NCBI GenBank assembly: GCA_022402525.1
Contig: JAKRSB010000136.1
Coordinates: 41,515 to 105,514, forward strand
Origin: Thermosynechococcaceae cyanobacterium MS004
GTDB lineage: Bacteria > Cyanobacteriota > Cyanobacteriia > Thermosynechococcales > Thermosynechococcaceae
Length of the DNA: 64,000 nucleotides
Direction: 5' to 3'
Positions within the stretch are counted from its first letter, which is position 1, and every line of letters starts with the position of its first letter. The notes below the pieces were generated by a model. That model made no database searches, had not been told where the DNA came from, and was given only the letters and a program-made list of their open reading frames with translations. Below are positions 44,733 to 53,477 of the stretch, piece after piece. Both the position numbers and the translations under genes were made by a program.

Positions 44733-47522
44733 ATGGAATTACAGACTCACAGCGCTCGAACCAGTGCTCAGACTTCACCCACACAAGACTCCAGACTGGC
44801 GAATCATTCTACCCTGACTGAAAGGTCTTCTCAAGGCTCAGCGATCGCCCAGGGGGTTTACGTGACGCTGCATGGTCACTTCTACCAGCCCCCCCGCGAA
44901 AACCCCTATCTCGACGCCATTGAGCGCCAGCCCAGCGCGGCACCATTCCACAACTGGAATGAGCGCATTTATCACGAGTGCTATCGTCCCAATGCCTTTG
45001 CCCGCATTTTGAATGAGGCGGGAGAGGTGGTGGAGGTGGTCAATAATTTTGAGTACCTCAGCTTTAATATTGGCCCCACGCTGATGAGCTGGCTAGAGCA
45101 CCACGACCAGCAGGTGTATCAACGCATTTTAGAGGCTGACCGGAAAAGCTGCGATCGCCTCAACGGCCACGGCAACGCGATCGCCCAGGTCTATAACCAC
45201 ATCATCATGCCCCTCGCAAACCGCAGGGACAAAGTGACCCAGGTGCGCTGGGGGGTGGCCGACTTTCAGAAGCGGTTTGGCCGTGCGCCAGAGGGGCTGT
45301 GGCTGGCTGAAGCGGCGGTAGACTATCCCACCCTAGAGGTGCTGATTGAAGAAGGGATTAAGTTTATTGTCCTAGCGCCCTCCCAGCTTCAGCGCTGTCG
45401 CCCCATCGCGCCGGAAGTTGACCCGGAGGGGCTAGACTACCCCTGGCAAAATGTGGGCGGCTGTCAGATTGACCCCACCCGACCCTACCGCTGTTTTCTG
45501 CCCGGTCGCGATCGCAACTCGGCTGATCGCAACTACATCGATATTTTTGTCTATGACGGGCCGATCTCACGGGATATCGGCTTTGAGGACGCCATTCTTA
45601 GCAGCTCCGACCACTTTGCCAACCGGATCGCCCAGGCCGTGCGACCCGACCGCAAAACGCCCCAGCTCATTGCGATCGCCACGGATGGGGAGACCTTTGG
45701 GCACCACAAGCGCAATACAGAAAAAGCATTGGCCTATGGCTTTCGCTACGTCATGCCCCAAAAGGGCTGGACGATTACCAACTTCGCCCACTACCTGAGC
45801 GTACATTCCCCAACCTGGGAAGTTGAAATCAAACCCGTCACCGCCTGGAGCTGTGCCCACGGGGTGGGTCGCTGGCAGGATGACTGCGGCTGCGGCAGCG
45901 AAGGCGGCTGGCACCAAAAGTGGCGGAAGCCCCTCCGCAGCGCCCTAGACTGGCTCCGGGACTGTCTCTCTGAAGTTTTTGTAGAAGTGGGCGATCGCCT
46001 CTTCCACGATCCTTGGGCGGCGAGGGATGACTACGCCACGGTTCTGCTCGGTTCGCCAGCAGAGGTTGAGGCAGCGCGCACGGCCTTACTACTGCGTCAT
46101 CAGCGCCATCCCCTCTCCGAGTCGGAACAGGTGGATGCCCTGCACCTCTTGGAAATGCAGCGGCACGCGCTACTGATGTATACGAGCTGCGGCTGGTTTT
46201 TTGAAGAAATTTCGCGACCAGAGGGGGTTCAGATCCTGCGCTATGCGGCACGGGCGCTGAGCCTTGCCTGCGAAGTCTCTGGAATTGCCCTGGAGTCTGA
46301 ATTTATTCAGCGGTTGGAGCAAGCTCCCAGTAATGTTGAGATGTTCAAGACCGCAGCAGGCGTCTATCGCCAGCTTGTGCTGCCCTCCCAAATCACCCTG
46401 CATCAGATTGTGGCGCACTACGCCATGAGCTCTTTGTTTAAGGTCTACGCCCCAGAAACCCAGCTTTACAGCTACCACATTCACCAGCGGGACTACGAAA
46501 CTCACCGCATGGGAAAACTCACCCTCGCCATGAGCCACCTCCAGCTCACGGCCCTTGCCACCCGCGAAACCACTCAGGTGACCTTTGCAGTTCTGCACAT
46601 GGGCGGCTGGGATTTTCACTGTGTGGTGCAGCCTTTTACGGGCCGCCCCCACTACACTGCCCTCAAGCAGGTGCTGTTTGAACAGCTTCAGCAGGCCAGT
46701 ACACCCCGACTGGTGCTGATGATGAATCAGTACTTTGGCGATCGCCACTACGGCATTGAAGACCTCCTCGCCGAAGATCGCCATCATCTCCTGGCGACCA
46801 TCTCTCAGGAAACCCTGACCCGCATTGACCAGCTTTATACCCAGATCTATCGAGACAACTACAGTCTGCTGATGGCCTATCGCCAGGACGGACTAGAAGG
46901 CCCCCAGGAGCTGCTGATGGCCGCTCAGGTTGCCCTGAGCCATCGCGCCCACCAGATGATTCAGGGATTGAGTACAGAACTAGCCGAGCCGACTGCAAAC
47001 CCCTGGGTGCAGCTCAACGAGCTTGAGGCGATCGCCACAGAATCTGAGCATCTGGGCTGTCCCCTCACCCTAGATACCGCTGCACCACGACTACACAGCG
47101 TCCTGAAAGCCTGGTTGACCAAAATCTTAGCAGAAAAACAACTGTCCCAAGTCCAGGGGTTCATCCAGCTTCTACATCTGGCGCGACGGCTGAGGCTTGC
47201 GATTCCAGAAGATTTGCTGCAAGAGCACTACGTTCACTTTCTCCAAGAGCATTGGGTGCCCAATACCTTAGGTCAAAGCGCTAAAGCACAACCCTCTCAA
47301 GCGCAATCCTCTCAAATACAACCTTCTCAAGCGCAACCTTCTCAAACGCAAACATCCCATTCCGCGACCGAAACCAACCAACATTTAGCGGAAAATCCAG
47401 ATTCACCCACATCGACCGCCTATCCAGACGTTCTGCCATACCTCAAGTTAGGAAAAGCCTTAGCCATTGATATGCAGTCTTGGCTCGCGCTGCTCCAGTT
47501 AACGGCAGGCGCAGAAAACTAA
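44733..47522 (+). CDS. family GH57 glycoside hydrolase with DUF3536 domain
   Basis: 929 residues. GVYVTLHGHFYQPPRENPYLD (about 41-61) is the GH57 motif 1 with the HGHFYQP core, and APEGLWLAEAAVDYPTLEVL and LIAIATDGETFGHHKRNTEKAL provide the nucleophile and acid residues expected of the family (Glu in LWLAEAA; Asp/Glu in TDGETFG). The second half is the helical DUF3536 region. These enzymes act on alpha-glucans, but the activity of the DUF3536 type is not well defined. The last 100 residues include a Gln/Ser/Pro tandem repeat (SQAQSSQIQPSQAQPSQTQ). No signal peptide is present, so a cytoplasmic role, such as glycogen metabolism, is likely. Confidence 0.87.
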   Translation: MELQTHSARTSAQTSPTQDSRLANHSTLTERSSQGSAIAQGVYVTLHGHFYQPPRENPYLDAIERQPSAAPFHNWNERIYHECYRPNAFARILNEAGEVVEVVNNFEYLSFNIGPTLMSWLEHHDQQVYQRILEADRKSCDRLNGHGNAIAQVYNHIIMPLANRRDKVTQVRWGVADFQKRFGRAPEGLWLAEAAVDYPTLEVLIEEGIKFIVLAPSQLQRCRPIAPEVDPEGLDYPWQNVGGCQIDPTRPYRCFLPGRDRNSADRNYIDIFVYDGPISRDIGFEDAILSSSDHFANRIAQAVRPDRKTPQLIAIATDGETFGHHKRNTEKALAYGFRYVMPQKGWTITNFAHYLSVHSPTWEVEIKPVTAWSCAHGVGRWQDDCGCGSEGGWHQKWRKPLRSALDWLRDCLSEVFVEVGDRLFHDPWAARDDYATVLLGSPAEVEAARTALLLRHQRHPLSESEQVDALHLLEMQRHALLMYTSCGWFFEEISRPEGVQILRYAARALSLACEVSGIALESEFIQRLEQAPSNVEMFKTAAGVYRQLVLPSQITLHQIVAHYAMSSLFKVYAPETQLYSYHIHQRDYETHRMGKLTLAMSHLQLTALATRETTQVTFAVLHMGGWDFHCVVQPFTGRPHYTALKQVLFEQLQQASTPRLVLMMNQYFGDRHYGIEDLLAEDRHHLLATISQETLTRIDQLYTQIYRDNYSLLMAYRQDGLEGPQELLMAAQVALSHRAHQMIQGLSTELAEPTANPWVQLNELEAIATESEHLGCPLTLDTAAPRLHSVLKAWLTKILAEKQLSQVQGFIQLLHLARRLRLAIPEDLLQEHYVHFLQEHWVPNTLGQSAKAQPSQAQSSQIQPSQAQPSQTQTSHSATETNQHLAENPDSPTSTAYPDVLPYLKLGKALAIDMQSWLALLQLTAGAEN

Positions 47523-47532
47523 TTGCTGAACG

Positions 47533-47564
47533 CCCCTGTCGAGGTCTGCCCCTGTCGAGGTCTC
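47533..47564. repeat. duplicated 16-bp unit between GH57 and TauE genes
   Basis: CCCCTGTCGAGGTCTG is followed at once by CCCCTGTCGAGGTCTC. This is a short tandem duplication in the 121-bp spacer. Confidence 0.85.
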
Positions 47565-47643
47565 ATGATGCTGCTGGCACTTTCACGGGGCTTGTTCCTT
47601 CAGCACTAATTAGCTCTAATTAGCAGTGATTTTCTGAGGCGCT

Positions 47644-48426
47644 ATGGGCATCCAGTCCACAGATTTACTGCTCTTAGCCAGTGGGATTGCCTCTGGCATT
47701 CTGGCAGGGCTCCTGGGCATTGGTGGCGGCACTATTTTAGTGCCAATTTTAGTAGCGATTGGCTACACCCCCGTCCAGGCCGTAGGAAGCAGTAGTTTAG
47801 CTATTTTACTCACCTCCATTTCTGGAACCATCCAGAACTTCCGCATGGGCGTCCTGAAGTGGGACCGAATTTTGGCCTTAGGGCTGCCTGCGATCGCGAT
47901 GGCGCAGCTTGGGGCGATCGTTGCAACGGGGTTAGCACCCCAAGCCCTACTCGCGGCCTTTGGTGTCTTGCTTCTGACAAATTTCTACTGGATGAGTCTT
48001 CGGCGTAAGGCAGAAAATTTGACGTTAGTTTCTGACTCACGGGCCTCGTTTCGCGCTGACCTCCCTGCCCAGGTGCTCACCGGAGGAAGCGCTGGCCTAT
48101 TAGCGGGGATCTTTGGTGTGGGCGGCGGGGTCATTATGGTGCCCCTGCAAATGATGCTCCTGCGAGAAACCCTGAAGGGCGCTATCCAAAACAGTTTAGC
48201 CGTGATTCCCTTAACGGCAATTTCGGCTGTTACTGGACATGCGATCGCAGGCAACGTGATCTTTCGGGCTGGGCTATGGGTCGGCTTAGGGGGCCTGATC
48301 TCAGCCCAACTCAGCACTCGGCTGCTCCCCAAGCTACCCGATCACATCGTGAGCATTCTGTTCCGCTCACTCCTCGTTTTGATAGCGCTCTATATGTTTG
48401 GGCAGGCTTGGAGCTATGAGCCATAA
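47644..48426 (+). CDS. TauE/SafE (sulfite exporter-type) membrane protein
   Basis: 260 residues with about eight hydrophobic segments and the family's internal duplication: GILAGLLGIGGGTILVPILVAIGYTP in the first half and GLLAGIFGVGGGVIMVPLQMML in the second. The 'G-x-G-G-G-x-x-x-V-P' motif is diagnostic of TauE/SafE. These permeases export sulfur-containing or organic anions; the substrate here is unknown. It is a stand-alone gene, and the next gene converges on it across a tandem-repeat region. Confidence 0.88.
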   Translation: MGIQSTDLLLLASGIASGILAGLLGIGGGTILVPILVAIGYTPVQAVGSSSLAILLTSISGTIQNFRMGVLKWDRILALGLPAIAMAQLGAIVATGLAPQALLAAFGVLLLTNFYWMSLRRKAENLTLVSDSRASFRADLPAQVLTGGSAGLLAGIFGVGGGVIMVPLQMMLLRETLKGAIQNSLAVIPLTAISAVTGHAIAGNVIFRAGLWVGLGGLISAQLSTRLLPKLPDHIVSILFRSLLVLIALYMFGQAWSYEP

Positions 48427-48461
48427 CGCCTAGACCAAGGGGATTGTTGGAGAAATCAATA

Positions 48462-48575
48462 AGGTTTGAGACTTAAGGTTTAAGAAGGCTTAAGAATTAG
48501 GAGTTTGAGAATTAAGGATTTGAGGATTAAGATTTTGAGAATTAAGGGTTTGAGGATTAAGGTTTTGAGAACCCC
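48462..48575. repeat. degenerate TTTGAGAATTAAGG-type tandem repeat array
   Basis: Seven or more imperfect copies of a roughly 14-16-bp unit (TTTGAGAATTAAGG, TTTGAGGATTAAGA and similar) fill the spacer between convergent TauE and chorismate lyase genes and enter the 3' end of the latter. Copies are adjacent with no conserved spacers, so it is not a CRISPR. Confidence 0.9.
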
Positions 48576-49168
48576 AGATAGCGCTCTAGGTAGGGCGAAA
48601 AGACCTCATAGATGAGCGTCAGAGGCTTGCCATTATGCCAAAACAGATAGTAACGCCCCCAGAACGGCCCACTATAGCCAAAGGCTGACTCTAGCTGCGC
48701 AGCATCCCCTAAAAACACATTCCGCACATCGCGATATAGCTCCATTCGCAAATCCGCAAGGCTCGACCAAATCGGCAGCTTTCGATTCGATAAATACTCA
48801 TCTACATGGCTCGCCTCCCACCAAGAAGCCGCATAGGCAAGATAGTGACCCGAACCATCCTTAAGCCAGACCTGACGCCGCAGTCTAGGCCCAGGAACCT
48901 CCTCAATTGGCTCAGGAGCACCATCTGTCTCCAAACCGATTAAAGACATATCCAGCACATCCACGGAGATTTCTTCCCCCGTCAGCAGTTGGAGATGGCG
49001 CGTGGTAGAGCCATCACCTAACAGCAGTACCTGCCAGGTGGGCGACAGTAAATTCCTGGGAACCCCCGAAGCGACAGCGCTTGCCCCACCTTCCCAACTG
49101 AGGCTCAAACGCGGCCAGTTTAGGCCATCGATTAGAGCATTACCGTGAGGGCTTCGATATGTCTTCAA
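48557..49168 (-). CDS. chorismate pyruvate-lyase (Ycf21/DUF98 type)
   Basis: 203 residues read from a TTG start (no ATG is available). The fold is the UbiC-like chorismate lyase of cyanobacteria (Ycf21, sll1797 type), recognised from STTRHLQLLTGEEISVDVL, RRQVWLKDGSGHYLAYAASWW and GPFWGRYYLFWHNGKPLTLIYEVFSPYL. It releases pyruvate from chorismate to give 4-hydroxybenzoate, the ring precursor of plastoquinone. The gene lies directly left of the DnaA-box cluster. Its last codons overlap the tandem-repeat array on its 3' side. Confidence 0.82.
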   Translation of the reverse strand: MKTYRSPHGNALIDGLNWPRLSLSWEGGASAVASGVPRNLLSPTWQVLLLGDGSTTRHLQLLTGEEISVDVLDMSLIGLETDGAPEPIEEVPGPRLRRQVWLKDGSGHYLAYAASWWEASHVDEYLSNRKLPIWSSLADLRMELYRDVRNVFLGDAAQLESAFGYSGPFWGRYYLFWHNGKPLTLIYEVFSPYLERYLGFSKP

Positions 49169-49337
49169 GATAATTCACAAAATTTAAACTCTGTCTTAAT
49201 AATAGGCAAAAGCAAGGAGCAGGTGCAAGCCAAAATTCTTCTGCCATAGGAAGTTCAGGGTTTTAGCAAAAGGCTGCTGGTCAGCTCAAAACGCAAGATT
49301 AATTTTTGTGTAAATAAATATGAAGTAAGATTTTGCC

Positions 49338-49600
49338 TGTGGAAAAACCCCTGTTTTTTGGGGAAAACTCTGTGGAAAACTCTGTGGAAAACAAGAGCCT
49401 CCTGTGGAATACTTTTTAACATTCCACACCCTGTGGAAAACTTGCCCTTTTTATCCACAAGTTTTCCACAGGCAAGAATGCTGTTAAAGCTTTGCCAGTC
49501 AAGGGGTTTAAAATCTTTTCCACAGTTTCCACAGCCCCTACTATAACTACTATTTAAACTTTTTAAAAAGAAGAAGTCGTTTAAAGAGGCGTACGAATTT
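49338..49600. other. oriC: probable chromosomal replication origin (DnaA-box cluster, oriC)
   Basis: Ten DnaA-box-like nonamers lie within 196 bp. TGTGGAAAA occurs at 49338, 49371, 49383 and 49432; TGTGGAATA at 49403; TTTTCCACA at 49462 and 49516; GTTTCCACA at 49525; TTATCCACA (the exact E. coli consensus) at 49451; and CATTCCACA at 49420. They are followed by a strongly AT-rich segment (49540-49585, with TTTAAACTTTTTAAAAAG), a candidate unwinding element. dnaN follows about 370 bp later. A DnaA-box cluster beside dnaN is the known oriC arrangement in Synechococcus elongatus. Confidence 0.85.
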
Positions 49601-49970
49601 GAAGTTGAGTGGATTAGACGACTCAGCAAAACTGGTGGTAGGATATGGGTCGCTTGAGTTAAGAAACTTTTCAAAACAGACGGGTTACAGCAGACGGTCG
49701 TCTTGACGAGCAACGCTAGACAAAGCAACCAAGAGAAACGGCAGCGGTGGGTAGGCAGTTTTCTCCGGTAGATCGCTCTCTGAGGTAAGCGATAGACGAA
49801 GCGACCATTGCGTCAGGGAAAGGCTAGTTCATTGCGCCAGTGACAAGTGCGCCAATGACAAGGGGGGTGCGCAGAAGAGTCTCAGGGCAGACGGTTTAGG
49901 CGCAACGGTAAGGCGATTTCCAGTTTTCAAAAAGTTTTCAAAAATACCCGTGGTAAGTGCTTCGAGCCTT
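49601..49970. other. non-coding stretch between oriC and dnaN
   Basis: 370 bp with no supportable gene. It holds short direct repeats: GCGCCAGTGACAAGT / GCGCCAATGACAAGG (49834-49863) and AGTTTTCAAAA twice (49923-49943). The dnaN promoter and leader must be here. Confidence 0.45.
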
Positions 49971-51089
49971 ATGAAGTTAGTTTGTGCCCAGAGTGATTTA
50001 AGTTCCAAGCTCTCTCTTTTGAGCCGGATTGTCCCGAATAATCCAACTCATCCTGTCTTGGCCAATGTGCTCTTGACCGCTGAAGAAAGTCGGTTGGGGC
50101 TATCTGTCTTTGATTTGAGCATTGGGATGCAGGTTTGGATTCCGGCACTGGTGGAGGAAACGGGGACGCTGACCTTACCTGCCAGGTTGTTTAGCGATAT
50201 TGTTTCTAAGCTGCCCTCTCAGGAAATTCAGGTTGAGACGGATGAGCTTGCAGTGACGCTGGCCTGCGGTACAGGACGTTACCAGATGCAGGGGCTTTCT
50301 GCGGATGAGTTTCCGACTTTGCCCATTTTGGAAGAAGTTGCGCCCCTGCAAGTGGATACAACGGTCATTGCCGATGGTCTTCAGGCAACGCTGTTTGCTT
50401 CTAGCTCGGATGAGAGTAAGCAAATCCTGACGGGGCTGCACATCAATGCTTCCCAGGAAGGGCTAGAAATGGCGACCACGGACGGACACCGCTTGGCGAT
50501 CGCCCAGTTTCCTGAAGAGATTGTATCTGAGGCCATTAACGTGACGGTACCAGCCCGCGCCCTGCGGGAGCTAGAGCGAATGCTGAGCCGCACAGGAGCC
50601 AAAATAGAAGTCCGCTCAGATGCTTCTCAAATCGTATTTGAGCTGCTATCAGAACAGGGCATAGAACGTCTGAGCTGCCGTCTTTTAGATGGTCAGTACC
50701 CTGCCTACAATCAGCTCGTGCCCCGCAGCTTTGAGCGCCAAATGACCGTCAGTCGTCAGGCTTTTCTAAGCGCTGTGGATCGGATTGCGGTTTTGGCGGC
50801 GCGGAAGAACAACATTATTCGGCTGCGGCTCGACAAAGCATCGCAGAATTTATTTCTGGCGGCGGAAGCACCAGAATTTGGGAGTGGAGAAGAGTCTGTT
50901 CCGGCGCAGATTTCGGGCGACTCGATTGAAATTGCCTTTAACGTCAAGTATCTCAGCGATGGCCTTAAGGCTATGGACAGCACCGACATACAGATGGAGC
51001 TGAACTCTGAGACGATGCCTGCTATTTTGTCGCCCATTTCTGGGCAAAAGATGACCTACCTCATCATGCCGATTCAGGTGCGGAACTAG
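49971..51089 (+). CDS. dnaN: DNA polymerase III beta subunit (sliding clamp)
   Basis: About 372 residues from ATG 49971 (MKLVCAQSDLSSKLSLLSRIV), the family start; a GTG seven codons upstream is rejected. The three clamp domains are visible: PTHPVLANVLLTAEE in domain I, ATTDGHRLAIAQF in domain II and GQKMTYLIMPIQVRN at the C-terminus, the hydrophobic-cleft end that binds polymerase and other clamp partners. The clamp encircles DNA and gives processivity. Its position beside the DnaA-box cluster supports the origin call; dnaA itself is not in the window. Confidence 0.96.
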   Translation: MKLVCAQSDLSSKLSLLSRIVPNNPTHPVLANVLLTAEESRLGLSVFDLSIGMQVWIPALVEETGTLTLPARLFSDIVSKLPSQEIQVETDELAVTLACGTGRYQMQGLSADEFPTLPILEEVAPLQVDTTVIADGLQATLFASSSDESKQILTGLHINASQEGLEMATTDGHRLAIAQFPEEIVSEAINVTVPARALRELERMLSRTGAKIEVRSDASQIVFELLSEQGIERLSCRLLDGQYPAYNQLVPRSFERQMTVSRQAFLSAVDRIAVLAARKNNIIRLRLDKASQNLFLAAEAPEFGSGEESVPAQISGDSIEIAFNVKYLSDGLKAMDSTDIQMELNSETMPAILSPISGQKMTYLIMPIQVRN

Positions 51090-51100
51090 TTAGATTCCAG

Positions 51101-51544
51101 CTATTGGCCGGGATGGTAGTCGCGAAGCATCTTTTTTAGCTCCATGCCGTGAAGTTCTTCTTGACCAATCATGGTGCGGGCAAATTCTTCGAGGTAGATG
51201 CTGGCGTCGGTGACGACTTCTAAGAGCTGTTTGTAGAGGTTGAGGGCTGCCTGCTCGTGGTTTAGGCTCTCTAGCAAAATATCGTAGATGGAGTGCTTGA
51301 AGGTTTCTTCTAAGGGCGCAATTTTTAGGGAAGGGTGGCCGTCTAGTCCCGTTAAGATTTCGCCAGCCTGCTGGGCGTGGAGTAAGGACTCGGTGGCTTG
51401 CGCTTTTAAAAACTGCACGATAGGAATGCGGTTGGGGCCTGTGACCATGAGGGAATAGTGGGTATAGCGAACCACGCCTGCTAGCTCGGCCTCCATGATG
51501 GAGTTTAGGATATGGGTTGTTTTCTCAAGGTCAAGTTCTTGCAT
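51101..51544 (-). CDS. bacterioferritin-like protein
   Basis: 147 residues forming a four-helix ferritin-like bundle. Helix A carries HILNSIMEAELAGVVRYTHYSL (Glu in the diiron site); helix B carries QATESLLHAQQAGEIL, the E-x-x-H pair; helix C carries ESLNHEQAALNLYKQLLEV; helix D carries EEFARTMIGQEELHGMELKKML with E-x-x-H. The diiron ligands therefore look complete. It would oxidise and store iron. Whether it binds haem (bacterioferritin proper) is not clear. It converges with dnaN (11 bp apart) and has a symmetric AT-rich element some 190 bp upstream. Confidence 0.85.
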   Translation of the reverse strand: MQELDLEKTTHILNSIMEAELAGVVRYTHYSLMVTGPNRIPIVQFLKAQATESLLHAQQAGEILTGLDGHPSLKIAPLEETFKHSIYDILLESLNHEQAALNLYKQLLEVVTDASIYLEEFARTMIGQEELHGMELKKMLRDYHPGQ

Positions 51545-51962
51545 CGTCTACTTAAAAGCATTAATTCTTCTTAAGACTATAGCCTTTTTGAGATTAGATC
51601 TAATTAAAGAGCCCTACTATTTCTTGGATCGCTGCTCTGGGTTAGTGAATAGCCTTATTTCTGTCATGTACTTAACGATGATTTTCAACTATAAGAGGAA
51701 GGCTCTCAAAACGGATTTCCATTGCAATTAACTATAATAGTTATCAATAAGGATTCTCTGCGGTGATGAATCAATTTTTGAGGCTACGTCTTCGGGGGCA
51801 CTGGTTTCGTACTATGGGGAAAAGCTTTGAAAACCTTTTCCTCAAGGATTTCAGAGATTGTATCTTGACTCGATTGTAATCTTTGTCTGATAAGGGCTTC
51901 AGACGAAAATCCCACCCAACGGAACCAGTAATTATTCCTCGTGATCGCAGAAAACAACATCC
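51545..51962. other. 418-bp divergent spacer with an AT-rich dyad
   Basis: It holds the promoters of the bacterioferritin-like gene (left) and SemiSWEET (right). TAACTAT-A-ATAGTTA at 51729-51743 is a perfect 7-bp dyad and could be an operator, for example for an iron regulator, but it is not a clear Fur box. A 37-codon ORF at 51766-51879 is too weak to call. Confidence 0.4.
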
Positions 51963-52217
51963 ATGAGCTTTATTACCCTGTTGGGCCTGCTTGCGGGTAC
52001 GCTAACCACCATTTCCTTTGTGCCCCAGCTTCTTAAAACCTGGCGCACGAAATCCGCTAAGGATATGTCTTTGCCCATGCTGATTTATTTTTGCCTGGGG
52101 GTCTTTTTGTGGCTGGTGTACGGCATTTTACTTCAGGCACTCCCCATTATTGTGGCGAATGGGATTACTCTGGTTTTAGCGCTCATCATTTTAGGGCTGA
52201 AGTTGCGCTACGACTAA
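51963..52217 (+). CDS. SemiSWEET sugar transporter
   Basis: 84 residues with a triple-helix bundle. SFVPQLLKTWRTKSAKDMSLPMLI contains the Pro-Gln (PQ-loop) motif that serves as the hinge, and CLGVFLWLVYGILLQALPIIVANGITLVLALIILGLKL supplies helices two and three including the conserved Asn. SemiSWEETs dimerise to form a passive sugar transporter. The protein has the family's typical length. It is isolated from other sugar genes. Confidence 0.9.
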   Translation: MSFITLLGLLAGTLTTISFVPQLLKTWRTKSAKDMSLPMLIYFCLGVFLWLVYGILLQALPIIVANGITLVLALIILGLKLRYD

Positions 52218-52436
52218 TGCGAATGGCGAAAAAATGCTCGGAGCATTAGTGATATCTAGCGTTTGGCCTTGCCTGTGCCGATGTCTAATAACAATGACTT
52301 GATTGACTTACATCCCCTTACGTCACATAGGGCGTAATTCTGGCAAAACTATCGGCGATCGCTCTCAGTCCCCCTACTTGCTGTCATCAGATCAAAAATC
52401 TTGACAGCGGAGTGTTCAAGCTTGTCCCTTCTGTAA

Positions 52437-53477
52437 CTATTGCTCTGACCCCAAGCCAGAAAGCCCAACTCTAGAAATTAATTGCTGAGCAGCCTGAGTT
52501 GGATCTGCTGCCTGCATCACTGCCCGCACCACGGCCACGCGCCGCGCACCCGCGTCAAGCACTTGGGGAAGATTCTCAGCATCAATCCCGCCGATCGCAA
52601 ACCAGGGCAAGGTTGAATGGGTGGCTGCATAGTTCACGTAGTCCAGTCCAGCCACGGCTTTGTCCGTCTTCGTAGGAGTGGCAAACACAGGGCCAACGCC
52701 AATATAGTCAACGCCTTCCTCCAGGGCGCGATGGAGTTCGGCGGGATTGGTGGTGGAGCGCCCAATGAGGCGATGGGGGCCTAGAAGCTGACGGGCAGCT
52801 TGCACGGGCAAATCTTGCTGACCCAGATGCACACCATCGGCATCCACGGCCAAGGCCAGATCCACCCGATCATTCACAATAAAAAGCGCCTCGTACCGCT
52901 GACAAAGCGATCGCAAATCCATTGCACGCGCCAAACGCACCGAATCATCTGGGTCTTTGTCTCGATACTGCACCAGTCTGACCCCACCCTGAAGCGCGGC
53001 CTCAACGGTTTCGCTCAGCGACTGTACAGGAGAGGTCACGAGGTAAAGATGGGCTTGGTGAAGGCGCTGTCGTCGTTCCTGAAGCAAAAGCTGACTTTCT
53101 AAGGCGTAGACCCGATAACGTATGTGCTTGCAGGACGCACCCAGCGCTAAGTCATCGAGCTTGCCGTATTCTTCCAGCACCCGCAGTGCTTCCTGGACAC
53201 GACAGAGGTTCGCCTGTAAGACAGCCCATATTCCGGCGCGCGCTTCTTCCTGGGGATGGGAAATCTGCGTGCCAACATCGGCTGGCGTATCTCTGGCAAG
53301 ACGAAAGCGGTCTTGGTGTAAGCCACCTAGCTCTTGTCGGAGCTGTTTGCATTGACTCGCTAGGGCAGCATGGTTTAGCCCAAATCGGCACCACTCCTCA
53401 ATGACCCGCAGCCCCTCACGAGCGCGATCGAGGTTGGCATCTAAAATTCGGTACAGCGCAGTATTGGGGGTGCCCAT
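52437..53477 (-). CDS. thiE: thiamine-phosphate synthase with cyanobacterial N-terminal extension
   Basis: 346 residues. The C-terminal 215 residues are ThiE: LYLVTSPVQSLSETVEAALQGGVRLVQYRDKD, LFIVNDRVDLALAVDADGVHLGQQDLPV, LIGRSTTNPAELHRALEEGVDYIGVGPVFATPTK. This joins HMP-pyrophosphate and thiazole phosphate into thiamine phosphate. The first 130 residues (YRILDANLDRAREGLRVIEEW, repeated as LCRVQEALRVLEEYGKL) form a helical domain attached to ThiE in many cyanobacteria; its function is unknown. It contains two copies of an 'R-x-x-E-x-L-R-V-x-E-E' motif. I see no TPP riboswitch upstream. Confidence 0.93.
   Translation of the reverse strand: MGTPNTALYRILDANLDRAREGLRVIEEWCRFGLNHAALASQCKQLRQELGGLHQDRFRLARDTPADVGTQISHPQEEARAGIWAVLQANLCRVQEALRVLEEYGKLDDLALGASCKHIRYRVYALESQLLLQERRQRLHQAHLYLVTSPVQSLSETVEAALQGGVRLVQYRDKDPDDSVRLARAMDLRSLCQRYEALFIVNDRVDLALAVDADGVHLGQQDLPVQAARQLLGPHRLIGRSTTNPAELHRALEEGVDYIGVGPVFATPTKTDKAVAGLDYVNYAATHSTLPWFAIGGIDAENLPQVLDAGARRVAVVRAVMQAADPTQAAQQLISRVGLSGLGSEQ

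Noticed and set aside
48462..48575. possible CRISPR array
   Set aside because: Units are adjacent and degenerate with no unique spacers, and no cas gene is near; it is a tandem repeat.
49255..49728. 157-codon minus-strand ORF
   Set aside because: It runs through the DnaA-box cluster; its sequence is the translation of repeated TTTTCCACA boxes and has no protein-like features.
51766..51879. 37-codon ORF (MNQFLRLRLRGHWFR...) upstream of SemiSWEET
   Set aside because: Weak ribosome-binding site, no domain and no membrane helix; probably chance.
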